56,732 bases of DNA from Pseudomonadota bacterium (GTDB taxonomy: Bacteria > Myxococcota_A > UBA9160 > PR03). The notes below the pieces were generated by a model, which saw nothing but the letters and a program-made list of their open reading frames with translations, was not told the origin of the DNA and ran no database searches. Positions 45,283 through 56,459 of the stretch are shown one piece after another. Numbering within the stretch: position 1 is the stretch's first letter; each line of letters begins with the position of its first letter. The stretch lies in the NCBI GenBank assembly GCA_003576805.1, contig QEVM01000016.1:1-56732 (forward strand), given 5' to 3'. Made by a program: the position numbers and the translations under genes.

Positions 45283-46986
45283 TCAGGACGTCGTCGCGGT
45301 CTCGATCGCCGCGATCAAGGCCGCGATCGACACGGGCTTCACCAGGTGCGCGTCGAAACCGGCGTCGCGCGTGCGGCGGCGATCGCTCTCCGAGCCGTAG
45401 CCGCTCATCGCGACGCCCGGGATCGGCCGACGGGCACGCAGCGCCGCGATCACGTCGAAGCCGGTCCCGTCCGCGAGGCGCAGGTCCGAGACGAGCACGT
45501 CCACCGCGTCGAGCGGAGCGTCGAGCGCCTGCGCGACGCCGTTCGCGACCCACACCTCGTAGCCGCGCAGGCGCAGGCTCATCGCGAGCGCCTCCGCGGT
45601 GTCGCAGTGATCCTCGACCAGCAGCACGGTGCGCGCGCGCGCCGTCGCGGCTGGCGCCCGCTGCGCTGGCGAGCCGGCCGCCGACTCGGCCACCGCGTCG
45701 CCCGAAGGCGGCTCGACGCACGGAAGCTCCACGTCGAAGCGCGCGCCTCCCGCCTGAGCATCGCCCGCCTCGATCCGCCCGCCGTGCTGCTCGACCAGCG
45801 CCTTGCTGATCGCGAGCCCGAGCCCGAGGCCCGCGTGCCGGGGATCGTCGACCGCCTGCTCGAACGGCTGGAACAGCCGTTCGCGGTGCTCCGCCGGAAG
45901 ACCGGGCCCGCTGTCGGAGATGCTCGCGCCGACCCGCCCGCCGTCGCGGTCGCGCGTGCACACGGAGATGCTGCCGCCGCGCGGCGAGAAGCGGATCGCG
46001 TTGCCGACGAGGTTGCGGAAGATCTGGTGGAGCCGTGCGGGATCCGCGGAGACGTGGCGGCGCTGCGCGTCGAGCTCGAGCACGAGGTCCTTGCCGTCCG
46101 CCTCGAGCTCGCTGCGGAACGCCTCGGCGACTTCGCCGAGCACCGCGTGCAGATCGAGGGTGGTGCGCTCCAGTCGCAGCTTGCCCCGCGCGATGCGCGT
46201 CACGTCGAGCAGGTCGTCGATGAGGCGCGCCTCGAGCTCGACGTTGCGGCGCATCATGTCGAGCGTCGCGCGCAGCGAGTCGGGCAGGCCCGGCTGCAGC
46301 TCGATCGTCGCGAGTCCGAACAAGATCGGCGTGAGCGGCGTGCGCAGCTCGTGGCTCAGCACCGCGAGGAAGCGGTCCTTCGCCTCGTTGGCGGCGCGCG
46401 AGGCCTCGCTCTCGCGCAGGACGCGCTGCCGCTCCTGCTCCGCCCGATAGCGCTCCTCCTCGGAGCGCTTGCGCTCGGTGAGGTCCACGAGCGCGGTGTA
46501 GAAAATTGGACCGTCCAACGGCGTTGCGAACGAGCGGCTGGTGAGCTCGACCGGGACCTCGCGTCCCCGGAGCTGGAGCGCGAGCTCCGTCCGCGCGCGC
46601 TCCTCGCGCCGGCATCGCGCGACGTGCTCGGCGAAGCGGTCCCGGTCGCCCGGGACGACGTGCAGCCGGAACGGCCGCCCGCGCAGCTGCTCGCGCTCCG
46701 CGCCGAGCAGCCGCGCGCCGGTCAGGTTGACGTCCTGGAGGCAGCCGCTCGCGTCGAGACAGAGATACGCGACGGGCGCCAGGTCGAAGAGCGCGGCGTA
46801 GCGGTCGCGCGACACCTCGAGCTCGCGCTGCGCCGCCTCGGTCGCGGCCTGCTGCTGGCGCAGCTCCTCCTGGTGGATCATGAGGCTCTCCACCAGCGCG
46901 CGCAGCTCCTCGTCGAGCTCCGTGGCGCGGCGCTCGTTCAGCTCGGCCAGCACTTGCTCGCGTGTCAGGTCTTGGCGGGGGGGCAT
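45283..46986 (-). CDS. PAS hybrid histidine kinase with C-terminal receiver domain
   Basis: A 567-residue soluble kinase. An N-terminal helical region precedes a PAS domain (YAALFDLAPVAYLCLDASG). The HisKA box is LAVLSHELRTPLTPILFG. The ATPase lobe has NLVGNAIRFSPRGG and GLGLGLAISKALVEQHGG. A REC domain (TVLLVEDHCDTAEAL) ends with phospho-acceptor Asp in VLVSDLRLADG and Lys in HLVKPVS. It is 17 bp after the CheR-PAS gene on the same strand and probably works with it as a chemosensory-like pair. GGAG sits before the ATG. Confidence 0.9.
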   Translation of the reverse strand: MPPRQDLTREQVLAELNERRATELDEELRALVESLMIHQEELRQQQAATEAAQRELEVSRDRYAALFDLAPVAYLCLDASGCLQDVNLTGARLLGAEREQLRGRPFRLHVVPGDRDRFAEHVARCRREERARTELALQLRGREVPVELTSRSFATPLDGPIFYTALVDLTERKRSEEERYRAEQERQRVLRESEASRAANEAKDRFLAVLSHELRTPLTPILFGLATIELQPGLPDSLRATLDMMRRNVELEARLIDDLLDVTRIARGKLRLERTTLDLHAVLGEVAEAFRSELEADGKDLVLELDAQRRHVSADPARLHQIFRNLVGNAIRFSPRGGSISVCTRDRDGGRVGASISDSGPGLPAEHRERLFQPFEQAVDDPRHAGLGLGLAISKALVEQHGGRIEAGDAQAGGARFDVELPCVEPPSGDAVAESAAGSPAQRAPAATARARTVLLVEDHCDTAEALAMSLRLRGYEVWVANGVAQALDAPLDAVDVLVSDLRLADGTGFDVIAALRARRPIPGVAMSGYGSESDRRRTRDAGFDAHLVKPVSIAALIAAIETATTS

Positions 46987-47003
46987 GGTCAACTCCGACC
47001 GGG

Positions 47004-49241
<2,238 letters not shown>

Positions 49242-49365
49242 GCTGCGCAGCTGCGCGAAGATGCGGCGCAGCGCCTCCTCGTCCTCGGCTGCGACGCGGG
49301 TCCGCGTGCCGGGCTCCTCGTCGTCTCCTGCATCGTGCGCGAAGAGCTGCGCGGTCGCAGTGTTT

Positions 49366-49860
49366 CTACAAAGAAGCGTCGCCCGCGGCGCGCGCCGCCG
49401 ACTCCAGCGCGCCGCGCCGCGCGAGCCACGTGGACGCGAGCGCGGTGCCGAGGCCGCCGAGCGTGTACAGCGCCACCGTCGCGGCCTGCGTGCGCGGACG
49501 CGCGTGGCGCCGGCCGGCGAGGCCGATCCGCTGCGGCAGCAGCGCGCCGCCGATGCCGGCCAGCAGCCCGATCGCGAGCCCGCGCCGCCAGGGATGGCGC
49601 GCGCGGCCGGCGAGCAGGCCGTAGTAGAGCGAGTTGGCGACGAGGTCGCCGGCCAGCGCCTCGCGGTGAAGGCGCCGCGCGGGCGGCACCGGCAGGCCGA
49701 GTGCGAGCCGCGAGCCCGCGAGCGCGCGCATGCCGATGCGGTCCATGCGCGGCGCGTCGGGCGCGCCCGCGACGAGCTTCTGGACCGCGGTCACGAGCAG
49801 CGTGCCGGCGAGGCCCGCACCGAGCGCGCGCGGCAAGGAACCGGTCGAGGCAGTCTGCAT
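49366..49860 (-). CDS. Hypothetical small integral membrane protein
   Basis: A 164-residue hydrophobic protein of unknown family, with several helix-length segments (LPRALGAGLAGTLLVTAVQ, LVANSLYYGLLAG, GLAIGLLAGIGGALL, ATVALYTLGGLGTALAS). It ends in a short Ala-rich, charged tail. It lies upstream of the CheR-PAS gene on the same strand, 124 bp away, and is divergent from the PLC-like gene. I do not recognise it. Confidence 0.6.
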   Translation of the reverse strand: MQTASTGSLPRALGAGLAGTLLVTAVQKLVAGAPDAPRMDRIGMRALAGSRLALGLPVPPARRLHREALAGDLVANSLYYGLLAGRARHPWRRGLAIGLLAGIGGALLPQRIGLAGRRHARPRTQAATVALYTLGGLGTALASTWLARRGALESAARAAGDASL

Positions 49861-49959
49861 GGGGCGTCTCCGCCCGTCCCGAGTGCGAGAGTAGGCGGCT
49901 CGCGCGCCCGGGCCACGAGGCGCGGCGCGTGCACCGCGGCGCGCATATCCTCCGCGGCC

Positions 49960-51135
49960 ATGTCCGATCGAACTCCCTCGCTCTCGTTCCTTCGCTTCGC
50001 TCTCGCCGCGCTCGCGCTCGCATGGGCCGCCCCTGCGCCGGCGCACGAAGAGGGCGATCCCTACCCGCGCGACCACGAGCTGCGCGTGAACCACATCCAG
50101 TCGATCGGGACGCACAACAGCTACCACCTGCGATCGACGCTCTACCCGAACGGCCCGCCTTTCGACTTCGACTACGAGCACGCGCCGCTCGCGGTGCAGC
50201 TGGACGAGCAGGGCGTCCGCAAGTTCGAGCTCGACGTCTACTGGGACGCCGACCTCGAGCTCTTCCGCGTGCACCACGAGAACTTCTTCGACCAGAACTC
50301 GAGCTGCCCGACGCTCGCCGAGTGCCTCGAGATCCTGCGCGCCTGGTCGCTCGCGCACCGCGGACACGGGCCGATCGTGGTGTTCGTCGAGCCGAAGGGG
50401 ATCTACTACCCGACGTCGTTCAGCGACGAGCCGATCTGCGATCCGCCGGACTACGTGGTGTGCCACTACGACGAGCTCGACGCCGAGATCCGCTTCGCGC
50501 TCGCGCCGCCCGGCGGCCCCGATCTGCTGATGACGCCCGACGAGGTGCGCGGCGCGCGCGCGACGCTGCGCGACGCGATCCTGCTGGACGGCTGGCCGCC
50601 GCTCGGCCAGGCGCGCGGGCGCTTCCTGTTCGTGCTGCTCGGCGGCGGCGTCGACCGCGACAACTACGCCGCCGGCACGCCGCTGCTCGCCGGGCGCGCG
50701 ATGTTCACCTCGTCGGCGCCCGACCGCGAGGACGCGGCGGTGATGATGCGCGACGACCCGGAGGGCTCGTTCGCGCAGATCCAGGACCTGGTCGCGCAGG
50801 GCTACGTGATCCGCACCCGCGCCGACGCGCTCAGCGACGCGCAGGCGGGCGACACCACGCGCCGCGACGCGGCGTTCGCGAGCGGCTCGCAGGTGATCAG
50901 CACCGACTATCCCGCGCCCGGCATGCTCGAGAACGGCTACTTCGCGTCGATCCCGGGCGGCACGCCGTCGCGCTGCAACCCGGTCAGCACGATCGGGCTC
51001 GAGTGCACGCCGCACGACATCGAGGACCCCGCCTTCCTCGCGCCCGAGCCGCACGGCGCGGCGGGCGCGGCCGCCGCGCTCGCGACGCTCTTGGGTGTCA
51101 CCGTCGCGCGGCGTCGCACCGGGGTCCGCCGCTAG
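49960..51135 (+). CDS. Secreted PI-PLC-like phosphodiesterase with PEP-CTERM-like tail
   Basis: A 391-residue protein. Signal peptide ends near PAPAHEEGD. The catalytic domain belongs to the calcium-dependent PI-PLC-C1 group: SIGTHNSYHL (His) and FELDVYWDADLELFRVHHE (acidic ligands and second His). VVFVEPKG is another active-site strand. From residue 361 the tail reads APEPHGAAG, a hydrophobic stretch and then RRR, which resembles an exosortase sorting signal. It should be exported and may hydrolyse phosphoinositide or related lipid head groups. Its stop overlaps the LOG gene stop by 4 bp. Confidence 0.82.
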   Translation: MSDRTPSLSFLRFALAALALAWAAPAPAHEEGDPYPRDHELRVNHIQSIGTHNSYHLRSTLYPNGPPFDFDYEHAPLAVQLDEQGVRKFELDVYWDADLELFRVHHENFFDQNSSCPTLAECLEILRAWSLAHRGHGPIVVFVEPKGIYYPTSFSDEPICDPPDYVVCHYDELDAEIRFALAPPGGPDLLMTPDEVRGARATLRDAILLDGWPPLGQARGRFLFVLLGGGVDRDNYAAGTPLLAGRAMFTSSAPDREDAAVMMRDDPEGSFAQIQDLVAQGYVIRTRADALSDAQAGDTTRRDAAFASGSQVISTDYPAPGMLENGYFASIPGGTPSRCNPVSTIGLECTPHDIEDPAFLAPEPHGAAGAAAALATLLGVTVARRRTGVRR

Positions 51136-52280
51136 CCCGGACCGCCCTCGCTCTCGGCGCGCTCCGCCTCCGGCGTGATCGGCGCCTCGGTGATCGCGTG
51201 CGGGCTGGCGTCGGTCGGCGTCGCGAGATCCGGGGCCCACGCGTTGACGCGGTCGATCAGCTTGCGCAGCAGGCCGACGCGCCGGCGGTTCACCGCGAGC
51301 ACGAGGCGCGGCAGGCCGGCGTCCTCGCCGCCCTCCTCGGGCAGCGCCGCCGAGCGCTCGATGCGGCCGCCGAGCAACACGCCGGCGAACTCGGCGTTCA
51401 GCGCCTCGAGCTGCGCGTCGTCGGGCGCGACGCGCAGCCGCAGCACGAGCAGCTCGCGCACGAAGCGGCTCGAGTGGTAGTTGCTGTAGAAGCCGACGAT
51501 CTCGCGCACCGCTTCGCCGACGTCGTCCGTCACGAGATAGAGCGCGCGGTCGTCCGGGTCGATCAGCCCGCGCTCGCCGAGGTGTGAGTCGACGTAGCGC
51601 TGCCAGTCGCGCCAATAGCTGCCGCCCGGCTGGTCGACGAACACGACCGGCACGATCTCGGTGCGGCCGGTCTGGATCAGCGTGAGCGCCTCGAAGCCCT
51701 CGTCGTGCGTGCCGAAGCCGCCCGCGAAGAGCGCGATCGCGTGCGCCTCCTTCACGAACACCAGCTTGCGCGTGAAGAAGTACCGGAAGTTGATCAGCTT
51801 CGCGTCGCCCGCGATCGTGGGATTGGCGGACTGCTCGAACGGCAGGCGGATGTTCACGCCGAACGACGCCTTGCGGCCCGCGCCGCCCTGCGCCGCCTCC
51901 ATGATCCCCGGCCCCGCGCCCGTGATCACCATCCAGCCTTCGCGCACGATCTCCTCGGCGAAGCGCTGCGCCGCGATCCAGTCCGGCTCGCCCGGCTGGA
52001 TCCGCGCGCTGCCGAACACCGCCACCTTGCGCACGTGCTCGTAGGGCTGGAACACGCGGAACGAGTGGCGCAGCTCCTTGAGCGCGTTCGCCACGAGCCG
52101 CACGTCCGCCTGGCTCGTGCGGTCCGTCACGAAACGCAGCGCCGTCACGAAGATCTGCCGCAGCGACTCGGGACTCTCGCAATCCCCGAAGCGCTCCTGG
52201 AAGCGCCCGAGAAACGCCTCGAGCTCCTCGTTCAACGCAGCGTCGGGCAGCGCGTAGCGCCGGCGCGGGGCTTCGCTCAT
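51132..52280 (-). CDS. LOG-family nucleotide-binding protein, extended form
   Basis: A 382-residue LOG-family protein. The core is in the middle: KVAVFGSARIQPG, ITGAGPGIMEAAQGGA and the signature AGGFGTHDEGFE. LOG proteins release free cytokinin base or other nucleobases from nucleoside 5'-monophosphates. The N- and C-terminal extensions of about 80 and 120 residues mark the larger subgroup whose natural substrate is not settled. No neighbour suggests a pathway. Confidence 0.83.
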   Translation of the reverse strand: MSEAPRRRYALPDAALNEELEAFLGRFQERFGDCESPESLRQIFVTALRFVTDRTSQADVRLVANALKELRHSFRVFQPYEHVRKVAVFGSARIQPGEPDWIAAQRFAEEIVREGWMVITGAGPGIMEAAQGGAGRKASFGVNIRLPFEQSANPTIAGDAKLINFRYFFTRKLVFVKEAHAIALFAGGFGTHDEGFEALTLIQTGRTEIVPVVFVDQPGGSYWRDWQRYVDSHLGERGLIDPDDRALYLVTDDVGEAVREIVGFYSNYHSSRFVRELLVLRLRVAPDDAQLEALNAEFAGVLLGGRIERSAALPEEGGEDAGLPRLVLAVNRRRVGLLRKLIDRVNAWAPDLATPTDASPHAITEAPITPEAERAESEGGPG

Positions 52281-52422
52281 GCGGGGCGGACTCGACCGAT
52301 CGTGCGCGACGAGAACGGCATGCCGCCACCGTAGCGTTCAATCGCGGCCAACGGCTCGGTTGATCCGTCCGACCTCGATGGACCGGCATGGCTCCCGCCC
52401 GCGTCCGGGCGTTGGACTCGGG

Positions 52423-52926
52423 TCAACCCGCTTCGAGGGGGCGGGGCACGAAGCGGACGAAGCGCACCGCAGCCGCCGCGGGATGGACCTTCTCGAACAC
52501 GAAGTTCGCCACGTCGATCGCTTCGTCACCGTCGCCCGAGCACGGGCGCAGCACGACGTGGTCGTTCACGTCGTCCGTGATCTCGACGTCGTGCGGTGCT
52601 GAAGGAAGCGCCGCCAGCGTCTTCTCGCGCTGACCCGCCTCGAACTCGACGCGGACCTCGGGCAGCGGCACCAGCAGCGTTGTGCCGTGCCGGTACACGG
52701 GGAGGAGCGCCTTCTCGTCCCGAAGCTTGCCGAGAGCGTCTCGCCCGAGTGCCTTGCGCGGCACGACCGCCACCTTGCCTGCCAGCGTCCTGGCACCCGC
52801 GGACGCCGCCACCGCGACCAGATTATCGAGACCGGCGTCGCGAGCACGCGATATGTCGATCGCGATCCGATCGCGATCGCGATCGAGCGGAACCCGCGCT
52901 CCGCCGGCGTAGTAGTACCGCTTCAT
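52423..52926 (-). CDS. Stand-alone protein resembling the N-terminal region of the adjacent subtilase
   Basis: A 167-residue protein with no signal peptide and no recognised catalytic motif. It starts MKRYYYAGGARVPL, close to the YVAGG start of the subtilase 63 bp upstream. It ends with a helix-strand pattern and AVRFVRFVPRPLEA, echoing the AVAPNFVRRMVRP that closes the subtilase pro-region. Between them are alternating short strands (VAVVPRKALG, TTLLVPLPEVRVEF). By eye it has the layout of a subtilase pro-domain without the protease. It may fold, inhibit or guide the neighbouring protease. The ribosome-binding site is weak (GGGG). The homology is my reading and needs a profile search. Confidence 0.55.
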   Translation of the reverse strand: MKRYYYAGGARVPLDRDRDRIAIDISRARDAGLDNLVAVAASAGARTLAGKVAVVPRKALGRDALGKLRDEKALLPVYRHGTTLLVPLPEVRVEFEAGQREKTLAALPSAPHDVEITDDVNDHVVLRPCSGDGDEAIDVANFVFEKVHPAAAAVRFVRFVPRPLEAG

Positions 52927-52989
52927 GACCCCAGCCTAGCGTGTCGCGGAGCTGGCTCCGCGCTTGTTGGCCCGGACCCCCGTATCGAC

Positions 52990-54528
52990 CTAGCGCCGCG
53001 GAGACTTGCGAGCAGACTCTCGTACACGCGCCCGTGGCGCACGTCGGCCGGACGTCCGCTTCGTTTGCGTTGCGTTCTTGCCTCTCTTCTTGCGAGCGTT
53101 CTTGCGGGTCCCGCGCCGCTTGGCGCGCGCGGCCGCCTGCACGGCGGCAGCGACGTCGAGACGGCCCCACCCGAGCTCCTGCGTCCACCCCGTTTGCCCG
53201 GCGAGCCGCTTCGCACTCTTGGCGAGCAGGTCGCGAACGGCGGACGCCGTGATCGACGGATTCGCGCTGATCATCAGCGCCGCCGCGCCCGCGACGTGCG
53301 GTGTGGCGGCCGAGGTTCCATTGAACGCGTCGGTGTAGTGCCCGACCTCGTACCCGCGCGCTCCCGAGATGTCAGTCGTCCGGATGAAGACGCCGGGAGC
53401 GACCACGTGGAGCGTTGGGCCGTAATTAGATCCCCACCACCTTTCGCCGTCCGAGGAGGTCCGCGTCTTCCGCTCGTCGCGCGAGTTCGACGCGCCGATC
53501 GTGACGTAGCCGGCGAGCGAGCCGGGGAAGTCGATCGGAGCCTGGTCGTTTCCCGCTGCGATCACGACGACGGCCCCCAACCCGTGGCGACCCTGCGTTC
53601 GAGCGCGTCCAAGCGCGCGGCTGATCAAATCGCTCGGCGGCCCTCCGCCCCACGAGTTGGAGAGCACCGCGGCCCCTTCGCGCCAGCTCCAATCGACGGC
53701 CTCGGCCGTCGAAAAGTCGTCGAAGACCCAGCCGCCCGCACCGTCGCCGATCCCGATCCGGGCAGCAATGAGACTGCATCGGGGCGCGACGCCGCGGTAC
53801 ACGTCGTCGCGCGACACCGCGATGCCCGCGCAAGCGGTGCCGTGCGCGTCGTCGCCGTCCGGCATCGCGGACGCCCCGTTGTCTCCGATGAAGTCGCGCT
53901 CAGCGACGACCGCGTCCTTCAGAGCGACGTGCCCGGTGTCTACGCCTTCGTCGAGAATGGCGATCCGGACGTCCGCCGCTCCGCGGGTGATCTTCCATGC
54001 TTGCGCGACGCGGATCTTCGCGAGCGCCCACGCGCGCTGGATCGGGGCCGCCTGCGGCCTTACCATTCGCCGCACGAAGTTGGGCGCCACCGCGCCGACG
54101 CCCCGAGCGGTCAGCAGCTCGACGAGCGCGAACACGTGCTGGGCTGAATCGGCTCCGAGCAAAACCTTGCCGTCGAGCCCTTCCTCGACGATGAGCGCCC
54201 CCTCTTCTTGCGCGACCGCCAGGTCGGCCGAGCGAGCGCCTTCCACGATGAGCGTCTGCGTGAGGTATGCCGCGGACGCCCTCGTGGTCGGCAGGGCGGC
54301 CGCCGCTCTGGGCGCCTTCACGGGCTTGATGATCGCCACCGGTGACAGCGCGCCGACGCGCGACCGCAAGGCCTTTGAGGACGCCACTGCTTTCGCGACG
54401 GCGTCGGAGACGCCCGCTCCGCGAATGCGTTGCACCGCGAGGGTCGCGCCGGCCGCGAACCTCGGGGTCGGTCCCTCCTGGTCCTGGATCTCCACCTCGT
54501 AGCGGATCCCGCCGGCGACATAAAACAT
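52990..54528 (-). CDS. Subtilase (S8) without signal peptide and with a long basic tail
   Basis: A 512-residue serine protease. Residues 1-160 are a pro-region (MFYVAGGIRYEVEIQ, ending AVAPNFVRRMVRP). The catalytic triad is Asp193 (ILDEGVDTGH), His229 (DAHGTACAGI) and Ser406 (FNGTSAATPHVAG), with oxyanion Asn327 (AAGND). No signal peptide or membrane segment is seen, so it should stay in the cytoplasm unless exported unconventionally. The last about 45 residues are almost all Lys, Arg, Ala, Ser, Thr and Pro, unlike normal subtilase tails. AAGGAG sits 7 nt before the ATG. Codons in this gene are less GC-rich than in neighbours (for example TCT AAT TAC near 53420), a hint of transfer. Confidence 0.85.
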   Translation of the reverse strand: MFYVAGGIRYEVEIQDQEGPTPRFAAGATLAVQRIRGAGVSDAVAKAVASSKALRSRVGALSPVAIIKPVKAPRAAAALPTTRASAAYLTQTLIVEGARSADLAVAQEEGALIVEEGLDGKVLLGADSAQHVFALVELLTARGVGAVAPNFVRRMVRPQAAPIQRAWALAKIRVAQAWKITRGAADVRIAILDEGVDTGHVALKDAVVAERDFIGDNGASAMPDGDDAHGTACAGIAVSRDDVYRGVAPRCSLIAARIGIGDGAGGWVFDDFSTAEAVDWSWREGAAVLSNSWGGGPPSDLISRALGRARTQGRHGLGAVVVIAAGNDQAPIDFPGSLAGYVTIGASNSRDERKTRTSSDGERWWGSNYGPTLHVVAPGVFIRTTDISGARGYEVGHYTDAFNGTSAATPHVAGAAALMISANPSITASAVRDLLAKSAKRLAGQTGWTQELGWGRLDVAAAVQAAARAKRRGTRKNARKKRGKNATQTKRTSGRRAPRARVRESARKSPRR

Positions 54529-54579
54529 TCGGCTCTCCTTCCGAATCGAATCGGTGTCGCGAGAGCATTGCACACGCGA

Positions 54580-54585
54580 ACTATA
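54580..54585 (-). promoter_or_regulatory. Possible -10 element of the subtilase gene
   Basis: On the minus strand TATAGT (one change from TATAAT) lies about 52 nt before the subtilase ATG, inside an A/T-rich patch that is rare in this window. No good -35 is seen, so it is only suggestive. Confidence 0.3.
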
Positions 54586-54731
54586 AATTCGCTGGCACGC
54601 GATGCGCCGCAGCCTCGGTCGATCCGCGGCGGGCTGGCCGGGGCACGCGCGCCCAGTGGCCGGCTCGATTCGACGCGCGTGTCGGGAAACCGACGCCGCG
54701 GCGTTTCGCCGGGCGCGCCGCCGGCGCCGCG

Positions 54732-55169
54732 TCACGTCGCGACCACCACCTCCGCCTCGAGGTGCGCCTGCGCCTTCAGCGAGTTCGTGACGAGGCAGCT
54801 CTGCTCGGCCTTGGCGAGCAGGCGCTGCGCCTGCTCTTCGTTGCCGCCGCCCGGTACGACGAGCTTCGCGTGCACGGTGAACGCGGTGAACTGCGTCACG
54901 CGCTCCACGCGGTCGAGCGTTCCGCCGACGCTGCACTCGAGCGACGTCCACGCCAGCTTCGAGGCGCGCGCGATCGCGCGGAAGGTCAGGATGAAGCAGT
55001 CGGCGACGGCGGCGCAGAGCAGCGTCTCGGGCGACCAGCGGTCGCCGGGGCCGCCGAACTCGGCGGGCGGGGCGGTGGCGAGCGAAGGCAAGCCTTCGCC
55101 GGCGAGCGTGACGTCGCCTTCGGCGTCGGCGGTGGCGGTGACCTGGTAGTGATGGGGAAGGTTCTGCAT
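54732..55169 (-). CDS. OsmC/Ohr-like peroxide reductase
   Basis: A 145-residue OsmC-family protein. The two catalytic cysteines are in AVADCFILTFRAIA and EQSCLVTNSL, spaced as in organic hydroperoxide reductases of the YhfA/OsmC branch. GGPGDRWSPETLLCAAVADC is the signature helix start. It would reduce organic peroxides in the cytoplasm. It is 203 bp from the subtilase gene and separated by a repeat region from the decarboxylase operon. Confidence 0.88.
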   Translation of the reverse strand: MQNLPHHYQVTATADAEGDVTLAGEGLPSLATAPPAEFGGPGDRWSPETLLCAAVADCFILTFRAIARASKLAWTSLECSVGGTLDRVERVTQFTAFTVHAKLVVPGGGNEEQAQRLLAKAEQSCLVTNSLKAQAHLEAEVVVAT

Positions 55170-55198
55170 GCCGGCAGGCTAGCGCTCGCTAGCGGGGA

Positions 55199-55227
55199 GA
55201 CTTCGCTCGCCTGCGGCTCGCTGCGCG
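55199..55227 (+). repeat. Dispersed 29-bp repeat, copy 2
   Basis: gacttcgctcgcctgcggct continues as cgctgcgcg. It matches 35293-35321 at 28 of 29 bases and lies in the 82-bp gap between the OsmC start and the decarboxylase stop. Confidence 0.6.
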
Positions 55228-55230
55228 GAG

Positions 55231-55248
55231 ACCGACTCTCGAGTCGGT
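55231..55248 (-). terminator. Hairpin after the decarboxylase operon
   Basis: ACCGACTC-TC-GAGTCGGT: perfect 8-bp arms around two bases, starting 3 nt after the oadB-like stop on the minus strand. Outer bases GGA/TCC can pair with one mismatch. A short A/T pair follows but there is no T-tract. Confidence 0.5.
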
Positions 55249-55251
55249 TTC

Positions 55252-56457
55252 CTAGCGCAGCAGCGCGATGTAGATGCCGCACAGGATCGCGGTCGTGATG
55301 ACGCCCGAGATGCTCGCGCCGAGCGCGTGGGGCAGGATCAGCGCGCCCGGGCGCGCCTCGGTCGCGACGTGCTGCACGACCTTCGCGGTGGTCGGCACGC
55401 ACGACACGCCGGCGACGCCGATGATCGGGTTGTAGCGGCCGCCGGTCGCCCACCAGAGCGCGTAGCCGCCGGCGAGGCCGCCGAGCGCCGAGATCAGCAG
55501 CGCCAGCATGCCGAGCGCGAGCAGCACGAGCACCTGCGGATCGAGGATCGTGCGCGCCTCGCACAGCACGCCGAGCACGAGCCCCAAGAAGAAGGTCGCG
55601 CCGTAGAGCAGCGTCTCGCCGAGCAGCTTCACGAACGGCTCGATGCCGCTCTCGCGCACCGCGACGCCGAGGAAGAGCGAGAAGAAGAGCGGCGCCGCGA
55701 CCGGGAACAGCAGGCAGAGCGCGATGCACGCGATCACGGCGAAGGCGAGCTTGCTCTCGCGCGAGATCGGCCGTCCGCTCTCGGCGGGCATGCCGATGCC
55801 GCGCAGCCGCCGCGGCACGAGCCACCGGATCAGGTAGGGATACGCGCCGTAGGTGAGGCCGAGGTAGAGGTAGCCGACGACGGTGATCGGCACGAAGAGG
55901 TGCGGCGCGAGCGCGAGCGATCCGAACAGCACCATCGGCCCGTCGGCGCCGCCGATCAGCGCCACCGCCGCCGCCTCCTTCGGCTCGAGTCCGAACGCCA
56001 CCGCGATCGGGAAGGTCGCGAGCGTCCCGAGCTCCGCGCAGAGCGCGAGGAACATGCTCGAGAACGGCCGCGCCATCACGTAGCCGACGTCGAGCAGCAC
56101 GCCGATGCCCATGAACACGAGGCACGCGATCAGTCCGTTCGAGAACGTCAGCGTGTAGATCGGCTGGAGCCAGTCCACTTGCAGCATGCCGACGACGTCG
56201 CCCGGCTCCGACACGAGCGGCTCGAGGAAGAGCGTGCCGGGCGTGCCGTCGGCGAGGAACAGCACGCCCGCGTTGACGGCCGCCATGCCGAGGCCCATCG
56301 GGATCATCAGCAGCGGCTCGAGCACGTGGCGCGCGCCGAGCCAGATCAGGAGGCAGCCGAGCGCGATCAGGCCGAGCCGCCCGAACAGGATCAGCGGCTC
56401 CGCCTGCGCGAGCGTCGCGATGCCCTGGAAGACGTCGAGCGCGCCGGCGGGATCCAC
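55252..56457 (-). CDS. Sodium ion-translocating decarboxylase beta subunit
   Basis: A 401-residue membrane protein of the OadB/GcdB/MmdB family, the subunit that couples carboxybiotin decarboxylation to Na+ export. GLGMAAVNAGVLFL and GIGVLLDVGYVMARP open the protein. IGGADGPMVLFGSLAL has the Na+/carboxybiotin Asp. NPIIGVAGVSCVPTTAKVVQ carries the second conserved Asn/Ser pair. About 10 membrane segments fit. The GTG start is 2 nt after the stop of the biotin carrier gene. Whether the acid is oxaloacetate, glutaconate or methylmalonate depends on the alpha subunit, outside the window. Confidence 0.91.
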   Translation of the reverse strand: MDPAGALDVFQGIATLAQAEPLILFGRLGLIALGCLLIWLGARHVLEPLLMIPMGLGMAAVNAGVLFLADGTPGTLFLEPLVSEPGDVVGMLQVDWLQPIYTLTFSNGLIACLVFMGIGVLLDVGYVMARPFSSMFLALCAELGTLATFPIAVAFGLEPKEAAAVALIGGADGPMVLFGSLALAPHLFVPITVVGYLYLGLTYGAYPYLIRWLVPRRLRGIGMPAESGRPISRESKLAFAVIACIALCLLFPVAAPLFFSLFLGVAVRESGIEPFVKLLGETLLYGATFFLGLVLGVLCEARTILDPQVLVLLALGMLALLISALGGLAGGYALWWATGGRYNPIIGVAGVSCVPTTAKVVQHVATEARPGALILPHALGASISGVITTAILCGIYIALLR

Positions 56458-56459
56458 GC

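Noticed and set aside
45149..45400. 83-residue frame with a good ribosome-binding site
   Set aside because: It overlaps the kinase gene antisense for about 118 bases, has no recognisable motif and is Arg/Ala-rich. Kept only as part of the hairpin finding.
52840..52885. cgcgatatgtcgatcgcgat and nearby gatcgcgatc runs as further operator copies
   Set aside because: They are inside the coding region of the small protein and match the 14-bp motif at only part of its length.
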